Source of the DNA: Amycolatopsis orientalis DSM 43388
Lineage (GTDB): Bacteria > Actinomycetota > Actinomycetes > Mycobacteriales > Pseudonocardiaceae
Assembly (NCBI RefSeq): GCF_000411975.1
Contig: NZ_ASXG01000196.1
Span: 62,001 to 126,000, forward strand
Reading direction: 5' to 3'
DNA: 64,000 nucleotides
Positions 40,362-49,839 of the stretch are shown piece after piece (position 1 is the first letter of the stretch; each line of letters begins with the position of its first letter). The notes beneath the pieces were generated by a model, which was given only the letters and a program-made list of their open reading frames with translations, was not told the DNA's origin and did no database searches. The translations under genes and the position numbers were made by a program.

Positions 40362-41678
40362 TCAACGAGAACTGGCTGACTGGGCGAGTCGGCGCGGAAG
40401 CCGCGTGGCGGTCAACCGGACGAATCCGGGGCGGGCGGCCACCAGTCCGCACGCGAGTTCGGGCACCAGCAGCAGGATCAGCAGCCAGATCGGTGCTTTC
40501 CACCCGTCCGTGAGGGTGTGCAGCAATCCGAAGGCGAGCGGGCCGCACGCGGCGAGGAGGTAGCCGCCGGACTGGGCCATGCCCGAGAGCCGCGCCGTGA
40601 CCTGGTGGGTGGCTGAACGCAAGTTGAGGAGGGTCAACGCGATCGGGAACGCGGCGCCGGTAGCGACTCCGAAGACCGCGATCCAGAGCCAACCGGCCTG
40701 TGGGGCGAGCAGCAGGCCGCCGAGTCCGACGGCCATCAGGGCCACGACTCCGACGACAAGCGGTCGCTGGTCGCGCAATCGGGCGGCGATGACCGGCACG
40801 ACGAAGCCGAGCGGGATGCCGATGACGATGACGACCGAGTTCATCGTCCCGGCGGTGGCGGCGGAGAAGCCCTGGCCTTGCATGATCTCGGGAAGCCACG
40901 ACGTCAGCGTGTAGAACATCAACGACGTCATCCCCATGAAGACCATCACGCACCACGCCAGCGGCGAGCGCAGCAGCGACCCCGCCGCGCGCCCGGCAGA
41001 GGGCGTGCGTTCCCGCCGTCGGGTGCGGAGGCTGAGCGGGCCCCAGACCAGAGCGGCAAGCGCGGCCGGGATCGCCCACGCGGCCAGCGCCCACTGCCAG
41101 CCGCCCAGGTGTTCCAGCGGGACGGCCAGGCCCGCTCCGGCAGCGCCGCCGACGGACAGCAGCATCATCGACAAGCCAGTCAACGGTCCAATGCGGTCGG
41201 GGAAGAAGCGCTTGATGACCGCCGGGAGCAGGACGTTGCCGACCGCGATTCCCGCTGCGGCCAGCACAGTGCCCGCGAACAGCGCGGCCGGCACGGAAAC
41301 CACTCGCAGCAGCAGTCCGATCGTGATCGCGACTAGAGCCGCGGCGATCGCCGTCTCGGTGCCGATCCGGCGCGCGAGCACGGGGGCGAGCGCGGAAAAG
41401 ATGCCGACGCACAGTTCCGGCACCGCGGTGAGCACGCTGACTCCGAGTCCGGACAGTCCGAACTCGTGCTGGAGTTCGCTCAGGACCGGGGGAACGCCCG
41501 TGATCGCTGCCCGCAGGTTCAGGGCCAGCAACACCAGGCCGACGAGGGTCCAGGCCGCGGCGCTCCGGCGTGGTCTCGCGCCCGGGCCCGGCCAGCGTGC
41601 CGACCAGCGGGCCAATCCGGCCGCGACCCCCGTTACCACCACGGCTTCGGCGAACAGCGACAGCCACACCGTGCCCAT
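40362..41678 (-). CDS. MFS transporter, CynX/NimT family
   Basis: 438 residues, 12 predicted helices. Family marks are LNLRAAITGVPPVLSELQHE after helix 1, LGRxx-like LAPVLARRIGTE, GNVLLPAVIKRFFPDRIGPL and FPIALTLLNLRSATHQVTAR. CynX/NimT members transport cyanate, nitroimidazole drugs or other small anions. ATG 41678 follows GGGAG. It diverges from a LysR gene 97 bases away, its likely regulator. Confidence 0.88.
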   Translation of the reverse strand: MGTVWLSLFAEAVVVTGVAAGLARWSARWPGPGARPRRSAAAWTLVGLVLLALNLRAAITGVPPVLSELQHEFGLSGLGVSVLTAVPELCVGIFSALAPVLARRIGTETAIAAALVAITIGLLLRVVSVPAALFAGTVLAAAGIAVGNVLLPAVIKRFFPDRIGPLTGLSMMLLSVGGAAGAGLAVPLEHLGGWQWALAAWAIPAALAALVWGPLSLRTRRRERTPSAGRAAGSLLRSPLAWCVMVFMGMTSLMFYTLTSWLPEIMQGQGFSAATAGTMNSVVIVIGIPLGFVVPVIAARLRDQRPLVVGVVALMAVGLGGLLLAPQAGWLWIAVFGVATGAAFPIALTLLNLRSATHQVTARLSGMAQSGGYLLAACGPLAFGLLHTLTDGWKAPIWLLILLLVPELACGLVAARPGFVRLTATRLPRRLAQSASSR

Positions 41679-41775
41679 CAGGACTCCCTTCTCCGCTGAT
41701 CTTCGTCCAGCGTGGTGCGCCGAACCCGACAGGTCCAGGTTGTCTTTCCGGACCGAACCGTGAAGAATTGTCTAA

Positions 41776-42684
41776 ATGATTGACCTGCGTCGCCTTCACG
41801 TGCTGCGAGCGGTGGACCATTACGGCACCGTGACCGCCGCGGCGCGGGCGCTGCACTTCACGCCGTCCGCGGCGTCCCAGCAGATCCGGCAGCTGGGCCG
41901 GGAACTCGGCGTGGCCCTCCTCGAACCGCAGGGCCGCCGGGTGCGGCTCACCCCTGCGGCGCAACGGCTTCTGGCACACGCGGACGACATCCAGGCGCGC
42001 TGGGAACTGGCCGAACTGGACCTGCGCGCCGACGGCGACGAGCCGGCCGGAGTGCTGCGCCTCGCCGGGTTTCCGGTCGCGGTGGGCGCTTTGCTCGCCC
42101 CGGCCGCCGCCGCGCTCGCCGCGCGCCATCCCCGGCTCGTCCCGAAGATCAGCGAGGCCGAGGCCGCCGAGTGCTTCGACCGGCTGTTCGACGGCGACGC
42201 CGACCTGGCCGTCGTGGAGGCCGCCCCGGACGAGCCGCCGCGCGACCGCGCCCGGTTCGACCAGCGGCCCCTGCTGGACGACCCGTTCGACCTGGTGGTC
42301 TCCGCCGGCCACCGGCTGGCCGGACGCGCTCGGGTCGAGCTCGCGGAGGCCGCCGGCGAGCCGTGGATCGTGCCGAGCGCTACGTGCACGTGCCGCACGC
42401 ACGTCCTGTCCGCCTGCGGTGCGGCCGGATTCACCCCGGACGTCGCCCACGACGCGCTGAACTGGAACGCCACCTTCGCCTTGGTCTCCCACGGGCTCGG
42501 CGTCGCGCTCGTGCCGCGGACGGCGCAGGCGCCCGCTGACTCCGCCGTGGTCCGCCTGCCTTGTGCCGGCGAGCCGCGGCGGAAGATTCTCACCGTCACC
42601 CGGCCTGGCGGGCGCAGCAATCCCGCGGTCGCTGCCGCGCTCGACGAACTGGAGAGCCTCGTTCCCGCTCTGCTTGCCAGCTGA
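41776..42684 (+). CDS. LysR-family regulator
   Basis: 302 residues. The N-terminal winged HTH is MIDLRRLHVLRAVDHYGTVT, AAARALHFTPSAASQQIRQL and LLEPQGRRVRLTPAAQRLLA. The effector domain (about 90-300) has VLRLAGFPVAVGALLAPAAA and CFDRLFDGDADLAVVE. A Cys-rich loop SATCTCRTHVLSACG (about 205-220) stands out and could make the effector site redox- or metal-sensitive. Divergent from the CynX/NimT transporter. Confidence 0.88.
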   Translation: MIDLRRLHVLRAVDHYGTVTAAARALHFTPSAASQQIRQLGRELGVALLEPQGRRVRLTPAAQRLLAHADDIQARWELAELDLRADGDEPAGVLRLAGFPVAVGALLAPAAAALAARHPRLVPKISEAEAAECFDRLFDGDADLAVVEAAPDEPPRDRARFDQRPLLDDPFDLVVSAGHRLAGRARVELAEAAGEPWIVPSATCTCRTHVLSACGAAGFTPDVAHDALNWNATFALVSHGLGVALVPRTAQAPADSAVVRLPCAGEPRRKILTVTRPGGRSNPAVAAALDELESLVPALLAS

Positions 42685-42826
42685 AGCATTCGGCCACGTC
42701 CGCTCCTGGGAAGACAGTCAGTGGAGGGCGCGAAATGGTACTGATCAGTGCCGGAACTGGAACGACTGGCGGACGCCCGCGGCGTCGAAAATCAACCGGG
42801 GCCAACGCCAGCGACCCGCCGGACGG

Positions 42827-44056
42827 TCAGCGTCGGCTCGGGCTGGCGTCGGGGTCGGCGGACGGTATCGGGTCGAGCGGAACGAGTCGGCTCCCCGTCC
42901 AGTGGTAGCGGACCGTCGCGGCGTTGGCAGTGGGGCAGCACAGCGGGTCTTCGACGTTGTACAGCTCGTAGGAGAGCGCGACAGTGGTGCCGGTGGACCA
43001 CGCCTCTTGGATGCCGGCGCTGTCGATTGAGGTGTCGGTGCCGAGATATTTGCCGTCGTAGAAGAAGAACGCCCGGTTCGCGTAGCCGTCGCCCGACTCG
43101 GCGATGGTCGCGACGATGACCTGCAAACCGCTGACCGATTGCCACGACGTGCCCGGATGCGGGACGTATCCCTTTGCCCGGACGACGGCTTCGGCGCCTG
43201 CGAAGGTCCGGTCCGGAACAGGTGGTGGCGAGGAGTCCTCCGTGGCAGACGGTTTGCTGGGCTGCGGGGTGCTGGACTCCGGGGCGCTGGGGGAAGGGGA
43301 CGGAAGGACGGGCTCCGGGGCCGAGGGCGCGGCCGGGGTCGGCGTCGGCGCGGCTGGCGCGCTGTCCGCCGCGGCGGGGTTGACCCGGTCGACGTCGGTG
43401 GCGGAGGTCAATCCCAGCGCGGCGACCACGATGGCGACCGTGCACGCGAGGCTGGAGAAGACGGTACGGCCGGAGCCGCGCGGCCGCCGGTCGGCAGGCT
43501 GCGGCACGATCGCGCCGACGAGCATGAAGAGCGCCCCTGCTACGCCGACCCAGGGGCCCAGCCCGAGGTGTACGAAATCGCCGGTGCCGGACAGACCGCT
43601 CAAGAGACTGAAGAGGAGCAGCCCACCGAGCACTCCGGATACGCCGAAAAGGACGAAACCAGTCGCTCGGGCCGCGACACCGTCTCGCAGGACGACCGCC
43701 GCGAGGACCGCGGCAACGCCGCAGACGACCAGCGCGACGGGAAGGAGGACGAGCGGCAGGATCCCGCCGTGTGCCAGCTGGGCGGCGTCGAACAGGCTCG
43801 CGTTCCCCAGCAGCGGCACCTGAACCCACGGCAGCACCGGCGACATCCCGACCAGCACGCCGCCCGCGGCCAGCCCGATCGCCGCGGCGAACCGTCGGCC
43901 CGCTTCGCCCGAGGTGCCGGTGGGAACCAATCGGGTCCCGCATCGCCAGCACTGCACAGCGCCGGCCTGGACGGGTTGTGCGCAGTACGGGCAAGGGAAC
44001 GCGGCGCGTGGCGCGCCCGGCCACGGTGCGGGCCCGCCGGAAAGGGGTTCGGTCAT
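42827..44056 (-). CDS. Zinc-ribbon membrane protein with LppP/LprE-like C-terminal domain
   Basis: 409 residues. An N-terminal zinc ribbon has Cys22, Cys25, Cys36 and Cys39 (FPCPYCAQPVQAGAVQCWRC). Four to five membrane helices follow (about 55-205). A Pro/Ser/Ala-rich linker runs about 220-285. The outer C-terminal domain includes ATIAESGDGYANRAFFFYDG and DPLCCPTANAATVRYHWTGS, the latter as in mycobacterial LppP/LprE lipoproteins. The protein therefore links a cytoplasmic ribbon to an extracytoplasmic domain. Role unknown; GGAGCC is the best ribosome site. Confidence 0.75.
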   Translation of the reverse strand: MTEPLSGGPAPWPGAPRAAFPCPYCAQPVQAGAVQCWRCGTRLVPTGTSGEAGRRFAAAIGLAAGGVLVGMSPVLPWVQVPLLGNASLFDAAQLAHGGILPLVLLPVALVVCGVAAVLAAVVLRDGVAARATGFVLFGVSGVLGGLLLFSLLSGLSGTGDFVHLGLGPWVGVAGALFMLVGAIVPQPADRRPRGSGRTVFSSLACTVAIVVAALGLTSATDVDRVNPAAADSAPAAPTPTPAAPSAPEPVLPSPSPSAPESSTPQPSKPSATEDSSPPPVPDRTFAGAEAVVRAKGYVPHPGTSWQSVSGLQVIVATIAESGDGYANRAFFFYDGKYLGTDTSIDSAGIQEAWSTGTTVALSYELYNVEDPLCCPTANAATVRYHWTGSRLVPLDPIPSADPDASPSRR

Positions 44057-44549
44057 GGCGTGGGCTCCTCGTTCGTACCAAGACAGACGATGGGATCCCG
44101 GATCGCGTTACTGAAACTTGAATTGTTTGCTGGTCGGCGGCAGGGGCCCAGCTTCGCCAGCGGCCGAAACCGTGCTGACGGACGAACGGATCAAGACTGG
44201 TCCGGGATCAGGGATACACCGGTCCGTAAACCCTGGGAAACGGGTGATCGACCGGTGTAGCAGCATTTCGCGGTAGCCAGCAGCGTGCTTCGGTTTCACC
44301 TCGGCCGGAAACTTGTCAATGGCTGGCGGATGCACGGTCGAAGCGTCGCCGGGTTGGCCGTGCGATGAAGAATCGCGCGACCGGCCTAGGAAGGCCAGCA
44401 AACAAATTGTCGACGATGATCGCAGCGGGAAGCGGGTCGCATATTCGACCACTCCCATTTTGTCGGGCAGTACTTCAGGGCAGCTATCGCGCGGCTTCGG
44501 TTTGGGATCTCGACTGCTTGCGCCGACCATCGATCGCCGAACGGTCGGG
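44057..44549. other. Low-GC intergenic stretch
   Basis: About 490 bases, visibly poorer in G/C than its surroundings, with no gene I can support. A minus-strand frame (44108-44530) has mixed codon use and no recognisable domain. I see no tRNA, inverted repeats of an IS, or long hairpin. It could be remains of an inserted element. Confidence 0.4.
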
Positions 44550-44837
44550 TCAGGAGAAGAGCCTGATGATCGCGCCGACGATGCCGACGAGCAACAACGC
44601 GATCACGCCGAAACCGAAGAGGATCAAGAGTTCCTGCCACCGGAGCACCGGCGATCGGGTGCGCGGGCGGGTCGAGCCGAAGGAAGTCGCCGTGTCGCCC
44701 CTAGGTTCGGCGCACCGTGCCGCGGCGGCACCATGGACACCGGCTTCCGGCTCGTACCCTCCTGGCCACCGAATGAATGATGCCAGTATGAGCGCGCGCC
44801 CATCACGGCGTTTCGGGCGTGACGCCAGTGCGCTCAT
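44550..44837 (-). CDS. Possible small single-pass membrane protein
   Basis: 95 codons. The C-terminal third is a convincing membrane helix with a short tail, ELLILFGFGVIALLLVGIVG then AIIRLFS. The N-terminal two thirds are Arg/Ala-rich and may not be translated; a start closer to the helix is possible. No family recognised. Confidence 0.4.
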   Translation of the reverse strand: MSALASRPKRRDGRALILASFIRWPGGYEPEAGVHGAAAARCAEPRGDTATSFGSTRPRTRSPVLRWQELLILFGFGVIALLLVGIVGAIIRLFS

Positions 44838-45010
44838 CTAGTCGAAGTGCTGACGGAACGAGGTCGCGCCCGGCAACCGGGTGAACCTCGCCGGGGGATC
44901 GTCCTGCGTCCGCTGCGGAATCAAGAATCACCGGCACGGGGAGGTGCCGGTTCCGCTCACAAGCGCTCTGCCGACCCGTCCGAGCTGCGCGGCAGCCGGG
45001 ATCTGCGACG

Positions 45011-46813
45011 ATGGGGGCGATCGTGTCGACGACGGGAGCGCTGATGGACGAGTCGAGCCGCCACGAGGTGTGGCGCCCGGGTCAGGACTGCCAGGCGGTG
45101 GCCACGGCCCGGGCGCTGGGGCAGGACGTGGACAAGATCCACGGGGACGCCTGGGGCGTCGTGGGCACCTTGGGGGACAGCGTCTGCTACCTCGGCGTCA
45201 CGGACAAGGTCACCGCGATCCACGAAGCCCTGGCGCGCCGGATCCGCGAGCGCGACCTGCCCGTCCGGCTGCTGGCGCCCAACTACTCCGGCGGGATCTC
45301 GGACGGCCAGCGCAACGGCACGCCGCAGATGCGGTACTCGCTGATCGGGCGCGAGACGACGAACGACGGGCTGTCGCTGCATTTCGAGGGCAGCGAGATC
45401 CAGGGCATCGTCGCGGTGGTGGCCTGCGACAAGCCTCCGGTCGGCGCCACGGCGGCGATCCTGGAGCGCGACGTGCCCGCGGTGGTGGTTTCCGACGGTT
45501 CGATCCGGCCGGGCACGGATCCCGAAACCGGGGAACGGATCGACCTGGTCAGCTGCTTCCAGGTCGCCGGGGACCCGGACGCGGCCAAACGCGAGCGGTG
45601 GGCGCGCAACGCGTGCCCCGGGCACGGCAGCTGCGGCGGGATCTTCACCTACAACACGATGCAGTCCTTCATCGCCGTGCTGGGGCTGGAGCCGCTGCAC
45701 CTGGTTTCACCCGCGTCCGAGGATCCGCGCCGGGTCGAGGAATTCCCCGAGCAGATCGTGGACTGCCTGGAGATCATGACGCGGCGCGGGATCACGCCCC
45801 GCCGGCTGGCCACGCCGGCCGCGTTCCGCAACGCCGCGGTCGTGGCGATCGCGCTGGGCGGCTCGACGAACGTGGTCCTGCACGCGCCGGAAATCGCCCG
45901 CGCGGCCGGCCTCGACTTCTGGTCGCAGGTCATGACGCAACAGGAGTTCAACCAGCTCTCCCGGACCGTCCCGGTGCTCGTCGACGCCCGGCCGTTCGGG
46001 CAGTACAGCATGGTGGACATCGACGCCGCCGGCGGCCTGCAGGCGGTGGTCCGGGAACTGCTCCGGCACGACCTGCTCGACGGCTCCGCCCTGACCTGCA
46101 CCGGCGAGACGCTCGCCGAACAGGTCGAACGGCTCGATCCGCCCGCCCCGGACAGCCAGGTCATCTTCCCGGTCACCGAACCGTTCAAGCCCACCGGCGG
46201 CCTGCGGCTGCTGTCGGGCAACCTCGCCCCCGACGGCGGCGCGGTGATCAAGCTGGCCGGCGTCGAGACCGGCGTGGTCGACGGCCGGTTCGAGGGACGG
46301 GCGCGCGTCTTCGACAGCGAACAGGCCCTGCTGCGCGCGCTCGTCGAGACCCCGGACGAGTTCGCGGACCGGGACATGGTCGTCATCCGCTACGAAGGCC
46401 CGCGGGGCGCTCCGGGCATGCCGGAAATGCTCGACCCGACCTCCCGCATCACCGCACTGTGCCGGAGGAAGGGCATCTCCGTCGCGCTGATGACCGACGC
46501 CCGGTTCTCCGGCGGATCGGTCGGGCTGGTCATCGGCCACGTCGGACCGGAAGCCGCTCTCGGCGGCCCCATCGCCCTCGTCGAGGACGGCGACACGATC
46601 ACGGTCGACCTGAACACCGACAGCCTGGAGTGCGCCGAACTGGCCGACCCCGCCGTCCACCAAGCCCGGCTCGCGAAGTGGCAGCAGGCCGCCGACGCGA
46701 ACGGCGGGGTCCATCCGCTGGTCCGCCCGGTGACGTCCCGGCTGCTCCGCCGCATGCGCGCACTCGCCGCTTCCGCGATCGAAGGCGGGGGGATGGCGGA
46801 GATCGCTCCCTGA
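45011..46813 (+). CDS. IlvD/Edd-family dehydratase
   Basis: 600 residues. Family motifs are ISDGQRNGTPQMRYSLIGRE, VVACDKPPVGATAAI (CDK cluster-ligand region, normally CDKxxPG), CPGHGSCGGIFTYNTM (second cluster Cys), VIALGGSTNVVLH and the C-terminal MTDARFSGGSVGLVIGHVGP with LVEDGDTITVDL. These Fe-S enzymes dehydrate vicinal diols or sugar acids. The N-terminal third is diverged from biosynthetic IlvD, and the location with TcuA- and PrpF-like genes argues for a catabolic hydroxy-acid substrate. ATG 45011 is chosen; GTG 45023 or ATG 45044 are possible. Convergent with the TcuA-like gene. Confidence 0.85.
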   Translation: MGAIVSTTGALMDESSRHEVWRPGQDCQAVATARALGQDVDKIHGDAWGVVGTLGDSVCYLGVTDKVTAIHEALARRIRERDLPVRLLAPNYSGGISDGQRNGTPQMRYSLIGRETTNDGLSLHFEGSEIQGIVAVVACDKPPVGATAAILERDVPAVVVSDGSIRPGTDPETGERIDLVSCFQVAGDPDAAKRERWARNACPGHGSCGGIFTYNTMQSFIAVLGLEPLHLVSPASEDPRRVEEFPEQIVDCLEIMTRRGITPRRLATPAAFRNAAVVAIALGGSTNVVLHAPEIARAAGLDFWSQVMTQQEFNQLSRTVPVLVDARPFGQYSMVDIDAAGGLQAVVRELLRHDLLDGSALTCTGETLAEQVERLDPPAPDSQVIFPVTEPFKPTGGLRLLSGNLAPDGGAVIKLAGVETGVVDGRFEGRARVFDSEQALLRALVETPDEFADRDMVVIRYEGPRGAPGMPEMLDPTSRITALCRRKGISVALMTDARFSGGSVGLVIGHVGPEAALGGPIALVEDGDTITVDLNTDSLECAELADPAVHQARLAKWQQAADANGGVHPLVRPVTSRLLRRMRALAASAIEGGGMAEIAP

Positions 46814-46890
46814 CCGGGGCCGGGGAACGACCCGGCGCGGGCTTGAGTCCTTTGTGGACGAACACTCGGCAGGGCGGTTCGCTCGCCGGT

Positions 46891-48369
46891 TCACGCCAGC
46901 GAACCCGCGCGGCGGCCGAACACCACCCCGGCCGCCAGCCCCGAACCGCCGGGGTAGTTGCCGGAGAAGAGGCCGCCGAGCATTTCGCCGCAGGCGTAGA
47001 GCCCGGGGATCCAGCGGTCGCGTTCGTCGAGGACCCTTCCGTGCGGGTCGCCTTTCAGCCCGCCGAAGGTGAAGGTGATGCCGCAGGTCACGGCATACGC
47101 GAAGAACGGCCCGGCGGTGAGCGGAGTCGCCCAGTTGCTCTTCGGCGGCATCGTGTCGGCTCGGCGGCCGTCTTTCACCGTGGGGTCGAACGGGATCGAC
47201 ACGTCGATCGATCGGTTGTAGTCGTTGACCGTCTTGGCCAGGCGTTCGGAGTCGACCCCGATCCGCTCGGCCAGTTCTTCGACGCTGTCGGCGCTCGTCA
47301 CGGACACCCCGGGCATGTCGTATTCCTCGGAGCGCAGCATCGGGCGGAGACCGGCGTCGAAGAGCTGGTAGGCGACGGAGCCGGGTTGCTCGAGGATTTC
47401 CTTGCCGTACTTGGCATAGGTGTAGTTCCGGAAGTCCGCTCCTTCGTCCAGGAACCGCTCGCCGTCGCGGTTGACGAGGATGCCGAGCGGGTAGCTCTGC
47501 CGGGTCAGCCGGTTGGTCAGGGCCCGGTTGGATTCGTTGCCGGGCGCGAAGGCGTCCCACTGGGTGGAGTGGCACGAGTGCCAGTCCCCGCCCTTGGCCG
47601 CTCCGAGCGCGAGCGCGGCGGCGAGCATCCGGCCGGTGTTGAAGGGCGTGCCCCGCACCTTGGCGTTTTCCCAGCCCGGGCCGAGATGTGCTCGCCGCAG
47701 CTCCCGGTTCGCTTCGAAGCCGCCCGCGGCGAGGACGACGGACTCCGCTCGCAGTTCCTGGACGATCCCGTTGTCCTGCCGGACTTTCACTCCCGTCACG
47801 GAACCGTTCTCGGTCAGCAGATCGACCACATCCTGGCCGTAGCGGACTTCCGTGCCGAGCCGGTCGGCGACCCGGAGGTGGTCGTGCATGAGACCCTCTC
47901 CGCCGCCGACGTTCCCGACGTGCAGCCCGCCCCAGAACAGATAACTGCCGTCGGCGCGTTCGTAGGCCTGCCGCTCGTACATCAGCCGGTACTTCAGCCC
48001 GAGAGAGTGCAGCCAGCGCAAGCCGGGCCCGGCTTCGTTGACGAGTGCTTCGGTGAGACCGGGGTCGTTGCGGCCGTTCGTGACCTTCGCTAGGTCCTGG
48101 GCGTAATCGGCGGGCGAATACGGCGGCACGTGGGTGACGGCACGGCGCTCGTCCGGCTCGATGAAGTCGAGCAGATCCGGGAGACCGCGGTGGGCGATCC
48201 GGGTGGCGCCCGCGGTGTAGTAGCTGTTCCCGCCGAACTGCTCGCGAGGAGCCTTTTCGAGAAGCAGCACGCGGCGGCCCCGCACCGCGGCGGCGTGCGC
48301 GGCGGTGAATGCGGCGTTGCCGCCGCCGACGACGATGACGTCGGCGGCTTTTTCCGGAGAGGCGTTCAC
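46891..48369 (-). CDS. tcuA: FAD-dependent tricarballylate dehydrogenase-like protein
   Basis: 492 residues of the fumarate-reductase/succinate-dehydrogenase flavoprotein group. FAD binding: DVIVVGGGNAAFTAAHAAAV (10-29) with EKAPREQFGGNSYYTAGATR. The active-site region has VLAAGGFEANRELRRAHLGP and the end FGGLKGDPHGRVLDERDRWI, then ACGEMLGGLFSGNYPGGSGL. Length and motifs fit TcuA, which oxidises tricarballylate to cis-aconitate. Its usual electron partner TcuB is not in the window. ATG overlaps the MFS stop by ATGA (48366-48369), so it is co-translated with the transporter. Confidence 0.8.
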   Translation of the reverse strand: MNASPEKAADVIVVGGGNAAFTAAHAAAVRGRRVLLLEKAPREQFGGNSYYTAGATRIAHRGLPDLLDFIEPDERRAVTHVPPYSPADYAQDLAKVTNGRNDPGLTEALVNEAGPGLRWLHSLGLKYRLMYERQAYERADGSYLFWGGLHVGNVGGGEGLMHDHLRVADRLGTEVRYGQDVVDLLTENGSVTGVKVRQDNGIVQELRAESVVLAAGGFEANRELRRAHLGPGWENAKVRGTPFNTGRMLAAALALGAAKGGDWHSCHSTQWDAFAPGNESNRALTNRLTRQSYPLGILVNRDGERFLDEGADFRNYTYAKYGKEILEQPGSVAYQLFDAGLRPMLRSEEYDMPGVSVTSADSVEELAERIGVDSERLAKTVNDYNRSIDVSIPFDPTVKDGRRADTMPPKSNWATPLTAGPFFAYAVTCGITFTFGGLKGDPHGRVLDERDRWIPGLYACGEMLGGLFSGNYPGGSGLAAGVVFGRRAGSLA

Positions 48370-49775
48370 CGAACAATCCCTTCGACGTTGGTGTGCACCG
48401 GGCCTTCGGCGGCGGTTTCCGCTCGGGCCGCGGTGCCGGTTCGTGCGGACAGCGTTTCCAGCGGCCGTTTCCCGGTGCGCGGCCCGAAGAGCGCGATCGC
48501 CAGCGCGACGATCAGCCAGCAGGCCGCGATGTACACGAACACCGCTTGGTACCCGAGCCCGGCGAAGATCGACGCGACGAGCATCGGGCCGAAGATGTTG
48601 GCCAGCCGCCCGGTTCCGTACACCAGCCCGTGCCCGGCGTTGCGCAGCGCGGTCGGGAAAAGCTCGGGGCTGTAGGCGTAGAGCAGCGTGGCGAAGGTCT
48701 GGATCAGGAGGTTGACGCAGAACCCGAAGACGACGATGGCCACCGGATTGAAGGTCAGCCCGTAGGCCAGCCCGCTCGCCGCGGTGGCCAGTGCCACGAC
48801 CACGAGCGGAAGCTTGCGTCCCAGCCGGTCGGTCACCGGCCAGGCGAGCAGCGCCCCGGGGATGGCGCCGATCGTGGTGAGGGCGGAGAAGCCGAGGGAT
48901 TTGGCGACGCTGAAGCCGTGCTGTGTCAGGAGAGTCGGCACCCAGGCGACGAAACCGTAGAAGCCGAGGGTCTGGAAAATCCAGACGACCGCGAGGAACA
49001 GCGTGGTGCGGCCGTGCGGGCTGGTGAACAGCTGCCGGTAGCCGGTGGGCCGCGCCGGCGCGGTCGGCCCGGCGGGGACGTCGGCGATCGGGGGCAGCGG
49101 CCCGGCCTGCCGTTCCAGCTTCGCGAGGACGGCCTCGGCCGCGGGCAGGCGGTCCTGGTGGACGAGCCAGCGCGGGCTCTCCGGCAGGGCCGCGAGCGCC
49201 GGAAGAGCGAGCAGCGCCGCGGAGCCGAGCACGAAGACCAGCCGCCAGGCGCCGGATCCGAGCGGGACGATGCCGCGTGCCGAGAACGACATGAACGGGA
49301 TGCCGGCGAGACCGACCGCCATGACCGCCGATTGCATCCGCCCGCGCCGCGCGGCGGGCATGACCTCGGAGATGTAGGTGGTCGCGGCGACCACCATCGC
49401 CGACAGGCCGACTCCGGTCAGGAAGCGGAAGACGACGAAGGCCGGCACGGTGGACCCGGCCGCGTTGACCAGCGAGAAGACCGAGAACAGCGAGGTCGAG
49501 CAGAGCAGCGCCCGTTTGCGGCCGACGAGGTCGGAAACCCGCCCGCCGAACGCCGCGCCGACCGCCATCCCCAGGAACGCGGCCGAGGTGACGACCGCGA
49601 TGTCGGACACGGAGAATCCGAGGTGCTTCACCAGCGCCGGCGCGACGTAGGCGAAGGTGTTGAGGTCGCCGAATTCGAACAGGAACACGAAGGCCAAGGT
49701 GGCCAGGGCGAATTTGTGGGCTCTGGTGATCGGGAGACGGTCCAGGCGTGCGGCCGTCGTGAAGGGGGTGAGCAC
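48366..49775 (-). CDS. MFS transporter (sugar/acid porter type)
   Basis: 469 residues, 12 helices. MFS signatures are GGRVSDLVGRKRALL between helices 2 and 3, FLTGVGLSAMVVAATTYISE, RRGRMQSAVMA, PESPRWLVHQDR after helix 6 and DRLGRKLPLVVVALATAASG. This is the acid/sugar porter pattern (as in niacin, benzoate or metabolite carriers). In this operon it is the likely importer of the tricarboxylate. It lies between the TcuA-like gene and, 64 bases upstream, the PrpF-like gene. Confidence 0.88.
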   Translation of the reverse strand: MLTPFTTAARLDRLPITRAHKFALATLAFVFLFEFGDLNTFAYVAPALVKHLGFSVSDIAVVTSAAFLGMAVGAAFGGRVSDLVGRKRALLCSTSLFSVFSLVNAAGSTVPAFVVFRFLTGVGLSAMVVAATTYISEVMPAARRGRMQSAVMAVGLAGIPFMSFSARGIVPLGSGAWRLVFVLGSAALLALPALAALPESPRWLVHQDRLPAAEAVLAKLERQAGPLPPIADVPAGPTAPARPTGYRQLFTSPHGRTTLFLAVVWIFQTLGFYGFVAWVPTLLTQHGFSVAKSLGFSALTTIGAIPGALLAWPVTDRLGRKLPLVVVALATAASGLAYGLTFNPVAIVVFGFCVNLLIQTFATLLYAYSPELFPTALRNAGHGLVYGTGRLANIFGPMLVASIFAGLGYQAVFVYIAACWLIVALAIALFGPRTGKRPLETLSARTGTAARAETAAEGPVHTNVEGIVR

Positions 49776-49839
49776 TTCTATCCTCCTTGATAGACGTGGC
49801 GTTCCGGGCCGGAGGAGCGGGCGGCCGCGGGCGCGCTGT

